Source: Planobispora rosea (GTDB lineage Bacteria; Actinomycetota; Actinomycetes; Streptosporangiales; Streptosporangiaceae). Taken from it: 64,000 nt of DNA. Position numbers and translations under genes: made by a program. The stretch is from NCBI RefSeq assembly GCF_014648175.1, contig NZ_BMQP01000031.1, positions 1 through 64,000 of the forward strand. The letters run 5' to 3'. Below are positions 25,126-33,410 of this stretch, piece after piece. Below the pieces are notes generated by a model. That model did not search any database. It was not told the origin of the DNA and saw nothing but the letters and a program-made list of their open reading frames with translations. The stretch's first letter is position 1; each line of letters begins with the position of its first letter.

Positions 25126-26339
25126 GTCACTCCGTCCGTGGGGGAATCCGTCGGGAAACGCGCCAGGACCAGGAAATCCTCCGGTCCGCGGGAGGCCTCG
25201 AAGGTGCCGCCCGCGAGCCGTACCCGCTCGCCCAGGCCGATCAGGCCGAGGCCGCCCCCGCGTGACCGGGCGGACGGGATGTCCGGGACCCGGTTGCGGA
25301 CGATCACCGTGATCTCTCCCGCGTCGCCGGACGTCTCGACCGTCACCGGAGCGCCGGGGGCGTGCTTGGCGGCGTTGGTCAGCGCCTCCTGGACGACCCG
25401 GCAGGCCGTACGGTCCCGCAGGAGACCGTCCCCGCGCAGGTCCACCTCCAGGCCCGAGTCCCGGGCCCGGTCCACGATCTCCGCGACGCTCTCCTGGGCC
25501 GGGGTCAGCGGCGCCGCACCCGCCCCGCCGTCTCCCTCGTCCGCCTCGCGCAGGACGCCTATGACCCGGCGCAGGCGCTCGGTGCTCTCGGCGGCGGCGC
25601 CGCGCAGCTCGCCCACCGCCTTGCGGTGGCGTTCATCCAGGTCGGGGGCCATCTCCAGGGCGGCGGCCCGGAGCGCGATCAGGGCGAGGTCGTGGCCGAT
25701 CGAGTCGTGCATGTCCTGGGCGATCCGGTTGCGCTCGCGGAGGCGGGCCTGGGCGGCCACGAGGCCCTGCTCGCGGGCGCGTGACTCCGCGCGCTGCCGT
25801 ACCAGCAGCCCGGCCGACCACGGCAGGACCGCCCAGAGCAGCACGCCGGACAGGACCGAGGACCAGAACGCCGCCGCGGGGTCCGGCTCGGGACCGAGGG
25901 AGACCACCGCGGTCAGGACGGCGACCGCCCCCGCGATCGCGGCGTAGGCCGACACCGCGGGCCGCGCGTGGGGCATCCGGCGGCCCGCCCGGTAGCTGAG
26001 GGCGATGACCGCGAGGGTGAAGCCGTTCAGCGGCCCCAGCTTCACCGGTTCTCCCACCCACCAGAGCCTGGTGGTGGCCCAGCCCTCCTCGACGTTGAGC
26101 GACCCCGCCGCCAGGACCGCCAGCGCGACGGCGAGCGGTGCCCGCCGGCGGGCGAGCACGGCCGCCGCCAGGAAGGCCGCGCCCACCGGGACCGCCCACA
26201 CCCGCGTCCAGCCGGCGGCCGGACCCAGCCACGCGGGAACGGGAGGGGCGAGGAGCAGCGGGACGCACGACACCGCCCAGAGCAGCGGCCCTCTCCAGTC
26301 CCGGGGAACGGTCTTCTCCGGCTTCCTGTCGTCCATCAC
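25122..26339 (-). CDS. NarL-family sensor histidine kinase (HisKA_3)
   Basis: 405 residues. The N-terminal half has six or so hydrophobic segments (about 18-180) with no large periplasmic domain, suggesting sensing within the membrane. The DHp motif R-I-A-Q-D-M-H-D-S-I-G-H-D-L places the phospho-His at 211. The N-box N-A-A-K-H-A-P and a G-L-G-L-I-G-L-G-E-R G-box form the ATP-binding domain at the C-terminus. The start is GTG at 26339 or ATG at 26336, with GGAG immediately before. It phosphorylates the response regulator encoded downstream. Confidence 0.9.
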   Translation of the reverse strand: MMDDRKPEKTVPRDWRGPLLWAVSCVPLLLAPPVPAWLGPAAGWTRVWAVPVGAAFLAAAVLARRRAPLAVALAVLAAGSLNVEEGWATTRLWWVGEPVKLGPLNGFTLAVIALSYRAGRRMPHARPAVSAYAAIAGAVAVLTAVVSLGPEPDPAAAFWSSVLSGVLLWAVLPWSAGLLVRQRAESRAREQGLVAAQARLRERNRIAQDMHDSIGHDLALIALRAAALEMAPDLDERHRKAVGELRGAAAESTERLRRVIGVLREADEGDGGAGAAPLTPAQESVAEIVDRARDSGLEVDLRGDGLLRDRTACRVVQEALTNAAKHAPGAPVTVETSGDAGEITVIVRNRVPDIPSARSRGGGLGLIGLGERVRLAGGTFEASRGPEDFLVLARFPTDSPTDGVT

Positions 26340-26517
26340 TCCATGACGCTACAGCCGTCCCGCGGCCCGTCCCTCCGACCCGGGGAGCACGTGCACCCCC
26401 GACGAAAGTAGGGGGCGGGCGGGGCCGTTCGTGCGATGCCGGGAAACCTGCACAATTCATACGGTCAATCCACATGCAAGCGGCATGACAGATGCCACTC
26501 ATACGGTCCACGTGACG

Positions 26518-26538
26518 GATCCCTGAGGGATCTCAGGG
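26518..26538. promoter_or_regulatory. Overlapping inverted repeats upstream of dedA-like gene
   Basis: GATCCC-TGA-GGGATC (26518-26532) and CCCTGAG-GGAT-CTCAGGG (26521-26538) overlap in a region of 295 bp without genes. The CTCAGGG(A) word recurs twice just behind the dedA-like gene (27331-27364). It may be an operator or a leader hairpin. Confidence 0.4.
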
Positions 26539-26634
26539 GCACGCCCCGCGGACTCCGGGGTCTTCCCCGATGTCTGGAGATCATCGGGCCGTCAGCGTGC
26601 TGTGAAGCCACCCGAGACCCCCTGGAGCCCGGTC

Positions 26635-27270
26635 ATGACCCAAGCCATCCTCGACGTCGTCCAGCAGGTGATGTCCTCCCCCTGGATCTACCTGGCGCTG
26701 TTCGCACTGGCGATGCTCGACGGGTTCTTCCCGATCGTGCCCGCCGAGACGTCCGTCATCACGGCCGGCGTGTTCGCCGCCTCCACCGGTGCCCCCGACG
26801 TGGCGCTGGTGATCGTGGTGGCGGCGCTGGGCGCGTTCGCCGGCGACCACATCTCCTACGCCATCGGCCGCAGCACCAACAACAGGCTGCGCAACGGCAG
26901 GCGCAGCGCCAAGGCGTTCGCCTGGGCCGAGCAGGCGCTGGCCGAGCGGGGCGGGCTCGTCCTGGTGGTGGCCCGCTACATCCCCGGCGGCCGTACGGCG
27001 TGCACGCTGACGATGGGCGCGGTCGCCTACCCCCGCCGCTCCTTCGCCTTCTTCGACGGGATCGCCGCCTCCTCCTGGGCCGTCTACTCGGCGCTGATCG
27101 GCTACGTGGGCGGAGCCGCCTTCGAGCACGACCCGATCAAGGGCCTGCTGCTGGGCCTGGGCATCGCCGTGACGATCACCGTGATCGTCGAGGTCGTCCG
27201 GTACGTGCGCCGCCGCCGTACGGTCCCGCCGCCGGCCCCGGAGGCCGAGCCGGCCTACGCCGCCGACTGA
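26635..27270 (+). CDS. DedA/SNARE-associated family membrane protein
   Basis: 211 residues, ATG with GGAG 7 bp upstream. The DedA core is clear: P-I-V-P-A-E near residues 33-38, the G-D-H-I-S-Y-A-I-G-R loop near 72-81, and V-V-A-R-Y-I-P-G-G-R-T near 109-119, which carries the conserved Arg residues. These proteins scavenge or flip lipids such as undecaprenyl phosphate or phosphatidylethanolamine and are needed for envelope integrity. A basic, proline-rich tail follows the last helix. It stands alone between two sets of CTCAGGGA repeats. Confidence 0.85.
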   Translation: MTQAILDVVQQVMSSPWIYLALFALAMLDGFFPIVPAETSVITAGVFAASTGAPDVALVIVVAALGAFAGDHISYAIGRSTNNRLRNGRRSAKAFAWAEQALAERGGLVLVVARYIPGGRTACTLTMGAVAYPRRSFAFFDGIAASSWAVYSALIGYVGGAAFEHDPIKGLLLGLGIAVTITVIVEVVRYVRRRRTVPPPAPEAEPAYAAD

Positions 27271-27334
27271 CCGTAACCTGCCAGGAGTCCTGAAGGGACA
27301 CCGCCCTCCCACCGGTTCCCCGACGCGGCTCTCA

Positions 27335-27364
27335 GGGATCTCCCATCGATCTCAGGGAGATCCC
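27335..27364. promoter_or_regulatory. Inverted repeat downstream of the dedA-like gene
   Basis: Perfect 10 bp arms (27335-27344 GGGATCTCCC and 27355-27364) with a 10 bp spacer. It lies 64 bp after the dedA stop and 127 bp before the EamA gene. It could terminate dedA or bind a regulator. Its CTCAGGGA word is shared with 26518-26538. Confidence 0.45.
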
Positions 27365-27490
27365 CTATGGCTCCGGCCTCCCCCGGCGCGGGACGCTTCC
27401 ACCAGTCCACCGGAAAACCACGATCCGGACGCCTCAGCGAGGCGTCGCGGCCATCTCGTCATGTCTTGATCTGCTGTGGGAGGAGTACGC

Positions 27491-28321
27491 ATGACCGTGC
27501 TGGCCGCCGCTCTGGCACTGCTGGGCTCGTTGTTCTTCGCGCTCGGCGCCGCGCTGCAGCAGTTCGAGGCGGCGGGCACGGCCGGTCCCGGCCTGCGCGA
27601 CCTGCTGCGGCGGCCCCGCTGGCTGCTCGGCGGCCTGGCCATCGGCGCGGGTACGGCCCTGCACGTCGTCGCACTCAAGTACGGCCCCCTCACCGTGGTC
27701 CAGCCGATGGGGGTGGCCAGTCTCCTGTTCGCCCTGCCCTGCGCCGCCGCCCTGCACGGCCGCAGGCCACGGCCCCGGGAACTGGCCGCCGCGAGCGTGA
27801 TCGCCATCGGGCTCATCGGCCTGGTCCTCGTCATTCCGGAACCCTCCGGCTCGCCGTACCTCGGCACCGGGGAAGCGGTGGCCCTGCTCGCGGGGGCGGC
27901 CGCCGCCGCCCTGGTGATGGGGGTCGCCGCCCGCCGGGCCTCCCCGGCCGCGCGGGCCGGACTGCTGGCGACGGGGGCGGGCGTGCTGTACGGCGCGACC
28001 GCCACCCTCGCCCGCGTCCTGGTCGACGGCAACCGGGAGCTCTGGTTCCTGGCGGCGGCCCCGATTCCCGCGCTCGTCGCCCTGGCCCTGCTGCAGCGTG
28101 CCTACGCGCACGGCCACTTCGGCGTCGCCTTCGCCGCCCTCCAGGTGGCGGACCCGCTCACCGCCGTCGCGTTCGGTGCGCTCCTGCTCGGCGAGCCCCT
28201 GCCGACCGGGGCGGTGAACACCCTCACCGCCCTGGCGGCCACGGCGCTCGCCGCCGCCGGGACCGTCGCCCTGGCCCGTACCACTCCGCTGTCGTCCGCC
28301 CCCGACCCCACAGCCCGCTGA
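27491..28321 (+). CDS. EamA/DMT-family transporter
   Basis: 276 residues, ATG behind a strong GGAGGAG. About ten hydrophobic helices form two repeats, with the Y-G-P-L-T-V-V-Q-P-M segment near residues 58-67 and the equivalent A-L-Q-V-A-D-P-L-T-A near 216-225, as in drug/metabolite transporters of the NIPA-like branch. The substrate is unknown. It is the first gene of a three-gene operon with a glycosyltransferase 14 bp downstream and a DUF998 protein. Confidence 0.8.
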   Translation: MTVLAAALALLGSLFFALGAALQQFEAAGTAGPGLRDLLRRPRWLLGGLAIGAGTALHVVALKYGPLTVVQPMGVASLLFALPCAAALHGRRPRPRELAAASVIAIGLIGLVLVIPEPSGSPYLGTGEAVALLAGAAAAALVMGVAARRASPAARAGLLATGAGVLYGATATLARVLVDGNRELWFLAAAPIPALVALALLQRAYAHGHFGVAFAALQVADPLTAVAFGALLLGEPLPTGAVNTLTALAATALAAAGTVALARTTPLSSAPDPTAR

Positions 28322-28335
28322 ACGGAGTCCGCCTC

Positions 28336-29598
28336 ATGGTCATGTCCCCCGCCGCTCCCTCCGCCGTCTCGCCCGCTCCCGCTCCGTCCGCCGTCCCCGC
28401 CCCTTCCGCGGTCCCCCTCGCCGGGCTGCTCCCCGTACGGCCCAGCCGGGTGCTCATCGCGACCGACACCTACCCGCCGGACGTGAACGGCGCCTCCTAC
28501 TTCACCCACCGGCTCGCCGTCGGCCTGGCCGGGCGGGGCAACGACGTCCACGTGGTCTGCGCCTCGGACACGGGCCCGGCCAGGACCGAGCGCGTCGGCG
28601 GCGTGACCGTGCACCGGCTGCGCTCGGCCCCGCTGCTGGTCCATCCGAGCATGCGGGTCTCCCTGCCCGCCCGCCTCGACCGGCTGGTCGCCTCCGTCGC
28701 CCCCGACGTGGTCCACACGCAGGGGCACTTCGTGGTCGGCCGCGCGGCGATCGCCGCCGCCCGGCGCGGGAACGTGCCGGTGGTCGCGACCAACCACTTC
28801 ATGCCCGACAACCTCTTCCAGTTCGCGCACGTGCCCGGCCGGCTCCGCGACCGTGCGGGCGAGCTCGCCTGGCGCGACTTCAACCGGATCTTCTCCCATG
28901 CCGACCGGATCACCACGCCGACCCGGATCGCCGCCGGGCTCCTCGCCGACAAGGGCTTCGACTGCCCCGTGGAGCCGGTCTCCTGCGGCATCGACCTGGG
29001 CCGCTTCCGGCCTCCGGCGGAGCCGAAGTCCCGGATCCGGGCCGCGTTCGGCCTGCCCGACCGGGACACCGTGCTGTTCGTCGGGCGGCTGGACGAGGAG
29101 AAGCGGCTGGACGAGCTCATCCGCGCCCTGCCGTACATCCTCAACGGTGACGACGTGCAGCTCGTGCTCGCCGGGACCGGCGGGCGGCGGGCCGCGCTGG
29201 AGCAGCTGGCGCGGCGTATCGGGGTCGGCAGGCACGTGACCTTCCTGGGGTTCGTCCGCGACGAGGACCTCCCCCTGGCCTACGCCGCCGCCGACGTCTT
29301 CGCCATGCCGGGGGTCGCGGAGCTGCAGAGCATCGCCACGCTGGAGGCCATGGCCACCGGCCTGCCGGTGGTGGCCGCCGACGCGATGGCCCTGCCCCAC
29401 CTGGTCCACCCCGGCGGGAACGGGTACCTGTACCACCCCGGTGACGTCCAGGAGCTGGCCCGCCACCTCACCTCCCTGATCACCATGCCCGGCCTGCGCT
29501 CCACCATGGGCGCGGCCAGCCGCGCGATCGCGCTGACCCATGACCACCAGGCCTCCCTGGCCCGGTTCGAGGAGATCTACCGGGAGGTCGCCCGATGA
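28336..29598 (+). CDS. GT4-family glycosyltransferase
   Basis: 420 residues, ATG with CGGAG 7 bp upstream. After an A/P/S-rich N-terminal stretch (about 1-35), D-T-Y-P-P-D-V-N-G-A-S begins the GT-B N-domain. The C-domain has V-G-R-L-D-E-E-K-R near 247-255 and an E-x7-E motif at Glu 329 and 337, for nucleotide-sugar binding. The pattern is closest to GDP-mannose-dependent phosphatidyl-inositol or sulfolipid-type transferases. It acts at the cytoplasmic membrane face, and its partner genes suggest lipid or envelope glycoside synthesis. The stop overlaps the next start (ATGA). Confidence 0.85.
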   Translation: MVMSPAAPSAVSPAPAPSAVPAPSAVPLAGLLPVRPSRVLIATDTYPPDVNGASYFTHRLAVGLAGRGNDVHVVCASDTGPARTERVGGVTVHRLRSAPLLVHPSMRVSLPARLDRLVASVAPDVVHTQGHFVVGRAAIAAARRGNVPVVATNHFMPDNLFQFAHVPGRLRDRAGELAWRDFNRIFSHADRITTPTRIAAGLLADKGFDCPVEPVSCGIDLGRFRPPAEPKSRIRAAFGLPDRDTVLFVGRLDEEKRLDELIRALPYILNGDDVQLVLAGTGGRRAALEQLARRIGVGRHVTFLGFVRDEDLPLAYAAADVFAMPGVAELQSIATLEAMATGLPVVAADAMALPHLVHPGGNGYLYHPGDVQELARHLTSLITMPGLRSTMGAASRAIALTHDHQASLARFEEIYREVAR

Positions 29599-30407
29599 AC
29601 GGCAGCGGGATCTGGCGCGGGCTCGGCATGGGCGGGGCCGTGCTCGCCCTGGTGGCGATGGTCTACGCGCACCTGGCCCCCGGCGGCGCCGTATCCCCGA
29701 TGAGCGGTCTGATCAGTGACTACGCGCTGGCCGAGGACACCGCCTGGGCGCTGGTCGGGGGCACGCTCGCGCTGGCGGCGGGCTGCCTGTGGACCGCCTA
29801 CGGCCTGGCCCGGACGGATCCGGCGGGCAGCGCGGCGGCCCGGGTGCTGCTGGTCGCCGGGGCGCTCGGCCTGCTGCTGACCGCGTCGTTCCCCACGGAC
29901 GCCGCACCCGGGGTGGTCTCGATCACCGGGGAGGTCCACCGCTGGTCGGCGGCCGTGGTGTTCACCGCGCTGCCCTGCGCGGGCTGGCTGCTCGGCCGCC
30001 GCGGGCCCGGCGTCGCGCTGTCCGCGGTGAGCGCGGCGGCGGTGGCGCTGCTGGCGGTGTTCCTAGCCGCCCACCCCGGCTCGCTGACCGCGGATCTGAT
30101 CGGCGGCCCGGATTACTACGGGCTGATCGAACGCCTGCTGCTGTTCGCCGAGATCGCACTGGTCTTCCTGGCGGCCCGCGGTGTGCGGGGGCAGAGCGAC
30201 GTGCGGGGTCAGAGCGACGTGGGCGGCCAGAGCGATGTGCGGGGTCAGAGCGATGTGCGCGGCCAGGACGGACAGGGCGTGGTCCGCCCCCTCCTCCAGC
30301 GACCGGCCGGCGCCGGCCCGCTCCGCCCGGGCGTGGCGGTCCCCGCCCAGCCGGGCCCGGACGGCCTCCAGCGCCCGCGCGAGCCGATCGGCCTCGGCTC
30401 CGTATGA
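29595..30407 (+). CDS. DUF998-family membrane protein with a repeat-derived tail
   Basis: 270 residues. Residues 1 to about 195 form six or so hydrophobic helices typical of DUF998 proteins, with a conserved H-R-W-S segment near residue 115. From about 196 the sequence turns into V-R-G-Q-S-D repeats (18 bp units, DNA 30183-30272) and then a low-complexity tail. The family normally ends near residue 195. The last 345 bp are antisense to the 3' end of the AfsR-like gene, so the tail was probably gained by loss of the original stop. Translationally coupled to the glycosyltransferase. Confidence 0.75.
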   Translation: MNGSGIWRGLGMGGAVLALVAMVYAHLAPGGAVSPMSGLISDYALAEDTAWALVGGTLALAAGCLWTAYGLARTDPAGSAAARVLLVAGALGLLLTASFPTDAAPGVVSITGEVHRWSAAVVFTALPCAGWLLGRRGPGVALSAVSAAAVALLAVFLAAHPGSLTADLIGGPDYYGLIERLLLFAEIALVFLAARGVRGQSDVRGQSDVGGQSDVRGQSDVRGQDGQGVVRPLLQRPAGAGPLRPGVAVPAQPGPDGLQRPREPIGLGSV

Positions 30408-33161
30408 GACGCCCGGTGACGCCCGCCTCAACGTCGCGGCGAGTGTCACCGCGGCCTCGTCCAGGCCGGTGCGCGCGAACAGCATGACGAGGTTGCGCAG
30501 CGCGGTCGCGATCAGCGTGCGGTTGCCCACCCGGCGCCAGTGGGTGATCGTCTCCCGGAACAGCTCCAGGGCGGGTCCCACCGGGCCGTGCCGCCCGCGC
30601 AGCGCCACGGTCGAGGTGAGCACCAGGCCCGTGATCAGGCGGTTGCCGGTCTCCTCGCACAGCGCGCGGCCCACCGCCAGCGACGCCTCCGCGGCGGCCG
30701 GGTCGAGATCCGCCAGGGCCTCGCCCTCGGCGAAGCGGGCGAAGGCCATGGTGCTCGGGCTGCCCGACTCGGCGGCCAGCGCGACCGCCCGGCGCGCCTC
30801 GCGCAGGGCGGCGATCTCGTTCCCGGCGTAGCAGTGCGCGAGCGCCTGGCCGGCGACCGCCACGGCCGGGACGGAGGGGCCGCCGCCGGCCTCCTCCACG
30901 GCCCGGTAGGCGCCGAGCGCGGTGGCCAGGTCACCGCTGACCAGGGCCACATCCGCGAGCGCCGCCATCGACGTCGCCACGTCCCCCCGGCGGGCCCCCG
31001 GCGTGCCCTCCGCCAGGGCGACGCCCTGGCGGGCGAACGCGGCGGCCTCGGCCAGCCGGCCGTCCCCCCAGGCGGCGAAGGCCGCGGCGCCGTAGGCCAC
31101 CATCAGCCTCCGGTGCCCGGAGACCGCGGCCGCCGTCGCCTCTCCCCAGGCCAGGACGTCGCGGCGGCCGCGCCAGTAGCCGTAGCGCGCGAGCGCGGCG
31201 GCGAGCCGCACCATCAGGTCGTGCTCCCCTGCCTCACCCGCCCAGGTCCAGGCCAGGCTCATGTCGGCGAGCCAGGTGTCCAGCGTCCGCGCCCAGCGGA
31301 CCTCCTCGGCTCCCGTCAGCCCCCGCTCGGCCCGCTCCGCCAGCTCGGCCATCACCGTGGCGTGCCGGTGCCGCAGCCGCCGCAGCTCCTCGCCGTCCAT
31401 GCGGCGCAGGGCGTAGGCGCGGATGGTCTCCAGCATCCGGTAGCGGCCGACGCCCGCGTGGCCGGGCCGGGTCAGCATCGACCGGTCGGCGAGCCGGGTC
31501 ACCAGGTCGGCGGTCTCCGGGCCCGCCACGGCCTCGGCCGCGGCCAGGTCGAAGGTGCCGGCGAAGGCGGCGAGCCGGAGGAAGACCCGCTGCTCGTCGG
31601 CGGAGAGCAGGTCGTAGGACCAGCCGATCACCGTCTCCAGCGCGCCGTGGCGGCCCACCGGGCGGGTACGGCGCAGCAGCGCGAAGCGCCCGTCCAGCCG
31701 GTCGGCGAGGTCGTCCACGGTGAGCGAGCCGATCCTGGCCGCCGCCAGTTCCACGGCCAGCGGCAGCCCGTCCAGCACCCGGCAGATCTCGGCCACCCGC
31801 TCCCGCTGGCCGGGTCCGGCCGCGAAGCCGGGGACCGGGACCCGGGCGCGGAACAGCTCGACCGCGTGGTGACACTCCAGCGGCGGGACGTCCAGGACGT
31901 GCTCCCCCGTGACGCCGAGCGGCTCGCGGCTGGTGGCCAGGGCGATCACCCCCGGCATCCGGTCCAGCAGTTCCGGTACGGCCGGCAGCAGGTGCTCGCA
32001 GTTGTCCAGGACGAGCAGCCCGCATGCCGTACCGGCCCACTCGCCGAGCGCGTCCGTGACCGCCACACCCGGCTCGACCTCCAGCCCGACGGCGGCGGCG
32101 ACCGTGTGCGGCAGCGCCGTGGCGTCCTGGAGCGGGGCGAGGTCCACCCAGAAGACGTCCCCACGGTCCTCGTCATCGGCGACCTGCTGGGCGAGCCGGG
32201 TCTTGCCGACGCCGCCGGGGCCGACGAGGGTGACGACCCGGCCGGGCGCCAGCGCTCCGCGGACCGCCGCGAGCTCGGGCTCGCGGCCGATGAGGGCGCC
32301 GGGGCGCGGGCGGGGCCGGCGCTCCCGGCGCGTCGGGGTGGTGCGCGGCGTGAACCCCCCGGTGGGGGTCGCGGACCCGTGAACGGGGATCGCGGACCCG
32401 TGAACGGGGGCGGGGATGAGGTCGGGGACGGCGGCGAGGGCGGGACGCAGCTCGCCGCGGAGAACGCGCCGGTGCAGCTCCCGCAGGTCCGCTGAGGGGT
32501 CGAGCCCCAGCTCGTCGCGGAGCGCGTCGCGGTGGCGGGTGTAGGCGGCCAGGGCGTCGGGCACCCGCCCGGCCCGGGCGAGCGCGGTGACCAGGAGTGA
32601 GACGGCGCGCTCGCGCCACGGGTGGGCGATGGCCAGCGCGTCGAGGTCCGCCGCGGCGGGTTCCGGCTGCCCGAGGGCGAGCAGGGTGGCGGCGCGCTCC
32701 TCCCGGGCGGCCAGCCGTGTCTCCTCCAGACGGGCGGCCTCGGCCCTGGCGAAGTCGAACCCGGCCAGGGCCGGGCCCCGCCACAGGCCCAGCGCCTCCT
32801 CCAGCAGACCGAGCCGGCCGTGCGGGTCGGCGGTGCACCCGGCACGGCTCACCAGCGCGGTGAAGCGCCCGGCGTCCACGCTGTCCTCCGGGACGTCGAG
32901 CAGGTAACCCGGCGAGCGGGTCAGCACGATCCCGTCCTGGCCGAGGAACCGCCGCAGCCGGGTCACGCAGGTCTGGAGCGTGTTGCGGACATCGCGGGGC
33001 AGCCGATCGGCGAAGATCTCGTCCACCAGCTGCTCGAAGGGCACCACGGAGCCCCGGCGCAGCAGCAGGCCCGTCAGCAGGGCTCGCTGGCGATCACCGG
33101 TCACCTCGATCGGCGTGCCGTCCCGCCGGACCTCCAGCGGGCCGAGGATCATGAATTCCAC
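30063..33161 (-). CDS. AfsR/SARP-type regulator with ATPase and TPR regions
   Basis: About 1032 residues from a GTG (33161) that follows AAGGTGGGG; an ATG 12 codons upstream is possible. The order is an OmpR-type winged helix (about 3-90), a bacterial transcriptional activator domain (about 95-240), a P/R-rich linker, then an NB-ARC-like ATPase with V-G-P-G-G-V-G-K-T near 312-320 and L-L-V-L-D-N-C-E-H near 387-395. TPR-like helices fill the rest. Such proteins activate secondary-metabolite or differentiation genes. The last ~110 codons are antisense to the DUF998 gene and include an 18 bp repeat, so they are probably non-essential. Divergent from the desaturase gene. Confidence 0.88.
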   Translation of the reverse strand: MEFMILGPLEVRRDGTPIEVTGDRQRALLTGLLLRRGSVVPFEQLVDEIFADRLPRDVRNTLQTCVTRLRRFLGQDGIVLTRSPGYLLDVPEDSVDAGRFTALVSRAGCTADPHGRLGLLEEALGLWRGPALAGFDFARAEAARLEETRLAAREERAATLLALGQPEPAAADLDALAIAHPWRERAVSLLVTALARAGRVPDALAAYTRHRDALRDELGLDPSADLRELHRRVLRGELRPALAAVPDLIPAPVHGSAIPVHGSATPTGGFTPRTTPTRRERRPRPRPGALIGREPELAAVRGALAPGRVVTLVGPGGVGKTRLAQQVADDEDRGDVFWVDLAPLQDATALPHTVAAAVGLEVEPGVAVTDALGEWAGTACGLLVLDNCEHLLPAVPELLDRMPGVIALATSREPLGVTGEHVLDVPPLECHHAVELFRARVPVPGFAAGPGQRERVAEICRVLDGLPLAVELAAARIGSLTVDDLADRLDGRFALLRRTRPVGRHGALETVIGWSYDLLSADEQRVFLRLAAFAGTFDLAAAEAVAGPETADLVTRLADRSMLTRPGHAGVGRYRMLETIRAYALRRMDGEELRRLRHRHATVMAELAERAERGLTGAEEVRWARTLDTWLADMSLAWTWAGEAGEHDLMVRLAAALARYGYWRGRRDVLAWGEATAAAVSGHRRLMVAYGAAAFAAWGDGRLAEAAAFARQGVALAEGTPGARRGDVATSMAALADVALVSGDLATALGAYRAVEEAGGGPSVPAVAVAGQALAHCYAGNEIAALREARRAVALAAESGSPSTMAFARFAEGEALADLDPAAAEASLAVGRALCEETGNRLITGLVLTSTVALRGRHGPVGPALELFRETITHWRRVGNRTLIATALRNLVMLFARTGLDEAAVTLAATLRRASPGVSYGAEADRLARALEAVRARLGGDRHARAERAGAGRSLEEGADHALSVLAAHIALTPHIALAAHVALTPHVALPPHTAGRQEDQCDLGEQQQAFDQPVVIRAADQIRGQRAGVGG
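30183..30272. repeat. 18 bp tandem repeat in a convergent coding overlap
   Basis: Five units starting at 30183, 30201, 30219, 30237 and 30255, consensus GTGCGGGGTCAGAGCGAC. The plus strand reads V-R-G-Q-S-D units in the DUF998 protein. The minus strand reads alternating A-H-I/V-A-L and T-P-H units in the AfsR-like protein. Both frames stay open. Confidence 0.9.
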
Positions 33162-33365
33162 GCCCCCACCTTCGCCGTCGAAGGACGGGAGGACCATGCA
33201 CTAATACCGGTTCGGCGAGAATCCCGGCGTTCCGGGGAAGACCGCAGGGGACGCGGAGGACGGCGGTGGCAGGGGGGAGGGGGCTACGAGGTGGCACAAG
33301 GAGGAACACCACAAACCTCGCGTCGATAAATAGGACGAATCCCACTTACGACCTGACGATTTACC

Positions 33366-33392
33366 TACGTTAACGTAACTTACGGTTCCGTA
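33366..33392. promoter_or_regulatory. Two adjacent palindromes upstream of the desaturase gene
   Basis: TACGTTAACGTA (33366-33377) and TACGGTTCCGTA (33381-33392) lie 45 and 19 bp upstream of the desaturase ATG. This AT-richer patch resembles the tandem sites of TetR-type lipid regulators such as those controlling desaturases in other bacteria. The regulator is unknown. Confidence 0.5.
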
Positions 33393-33410
33393 GTCTGCGA
33401 GGGAGACCCC

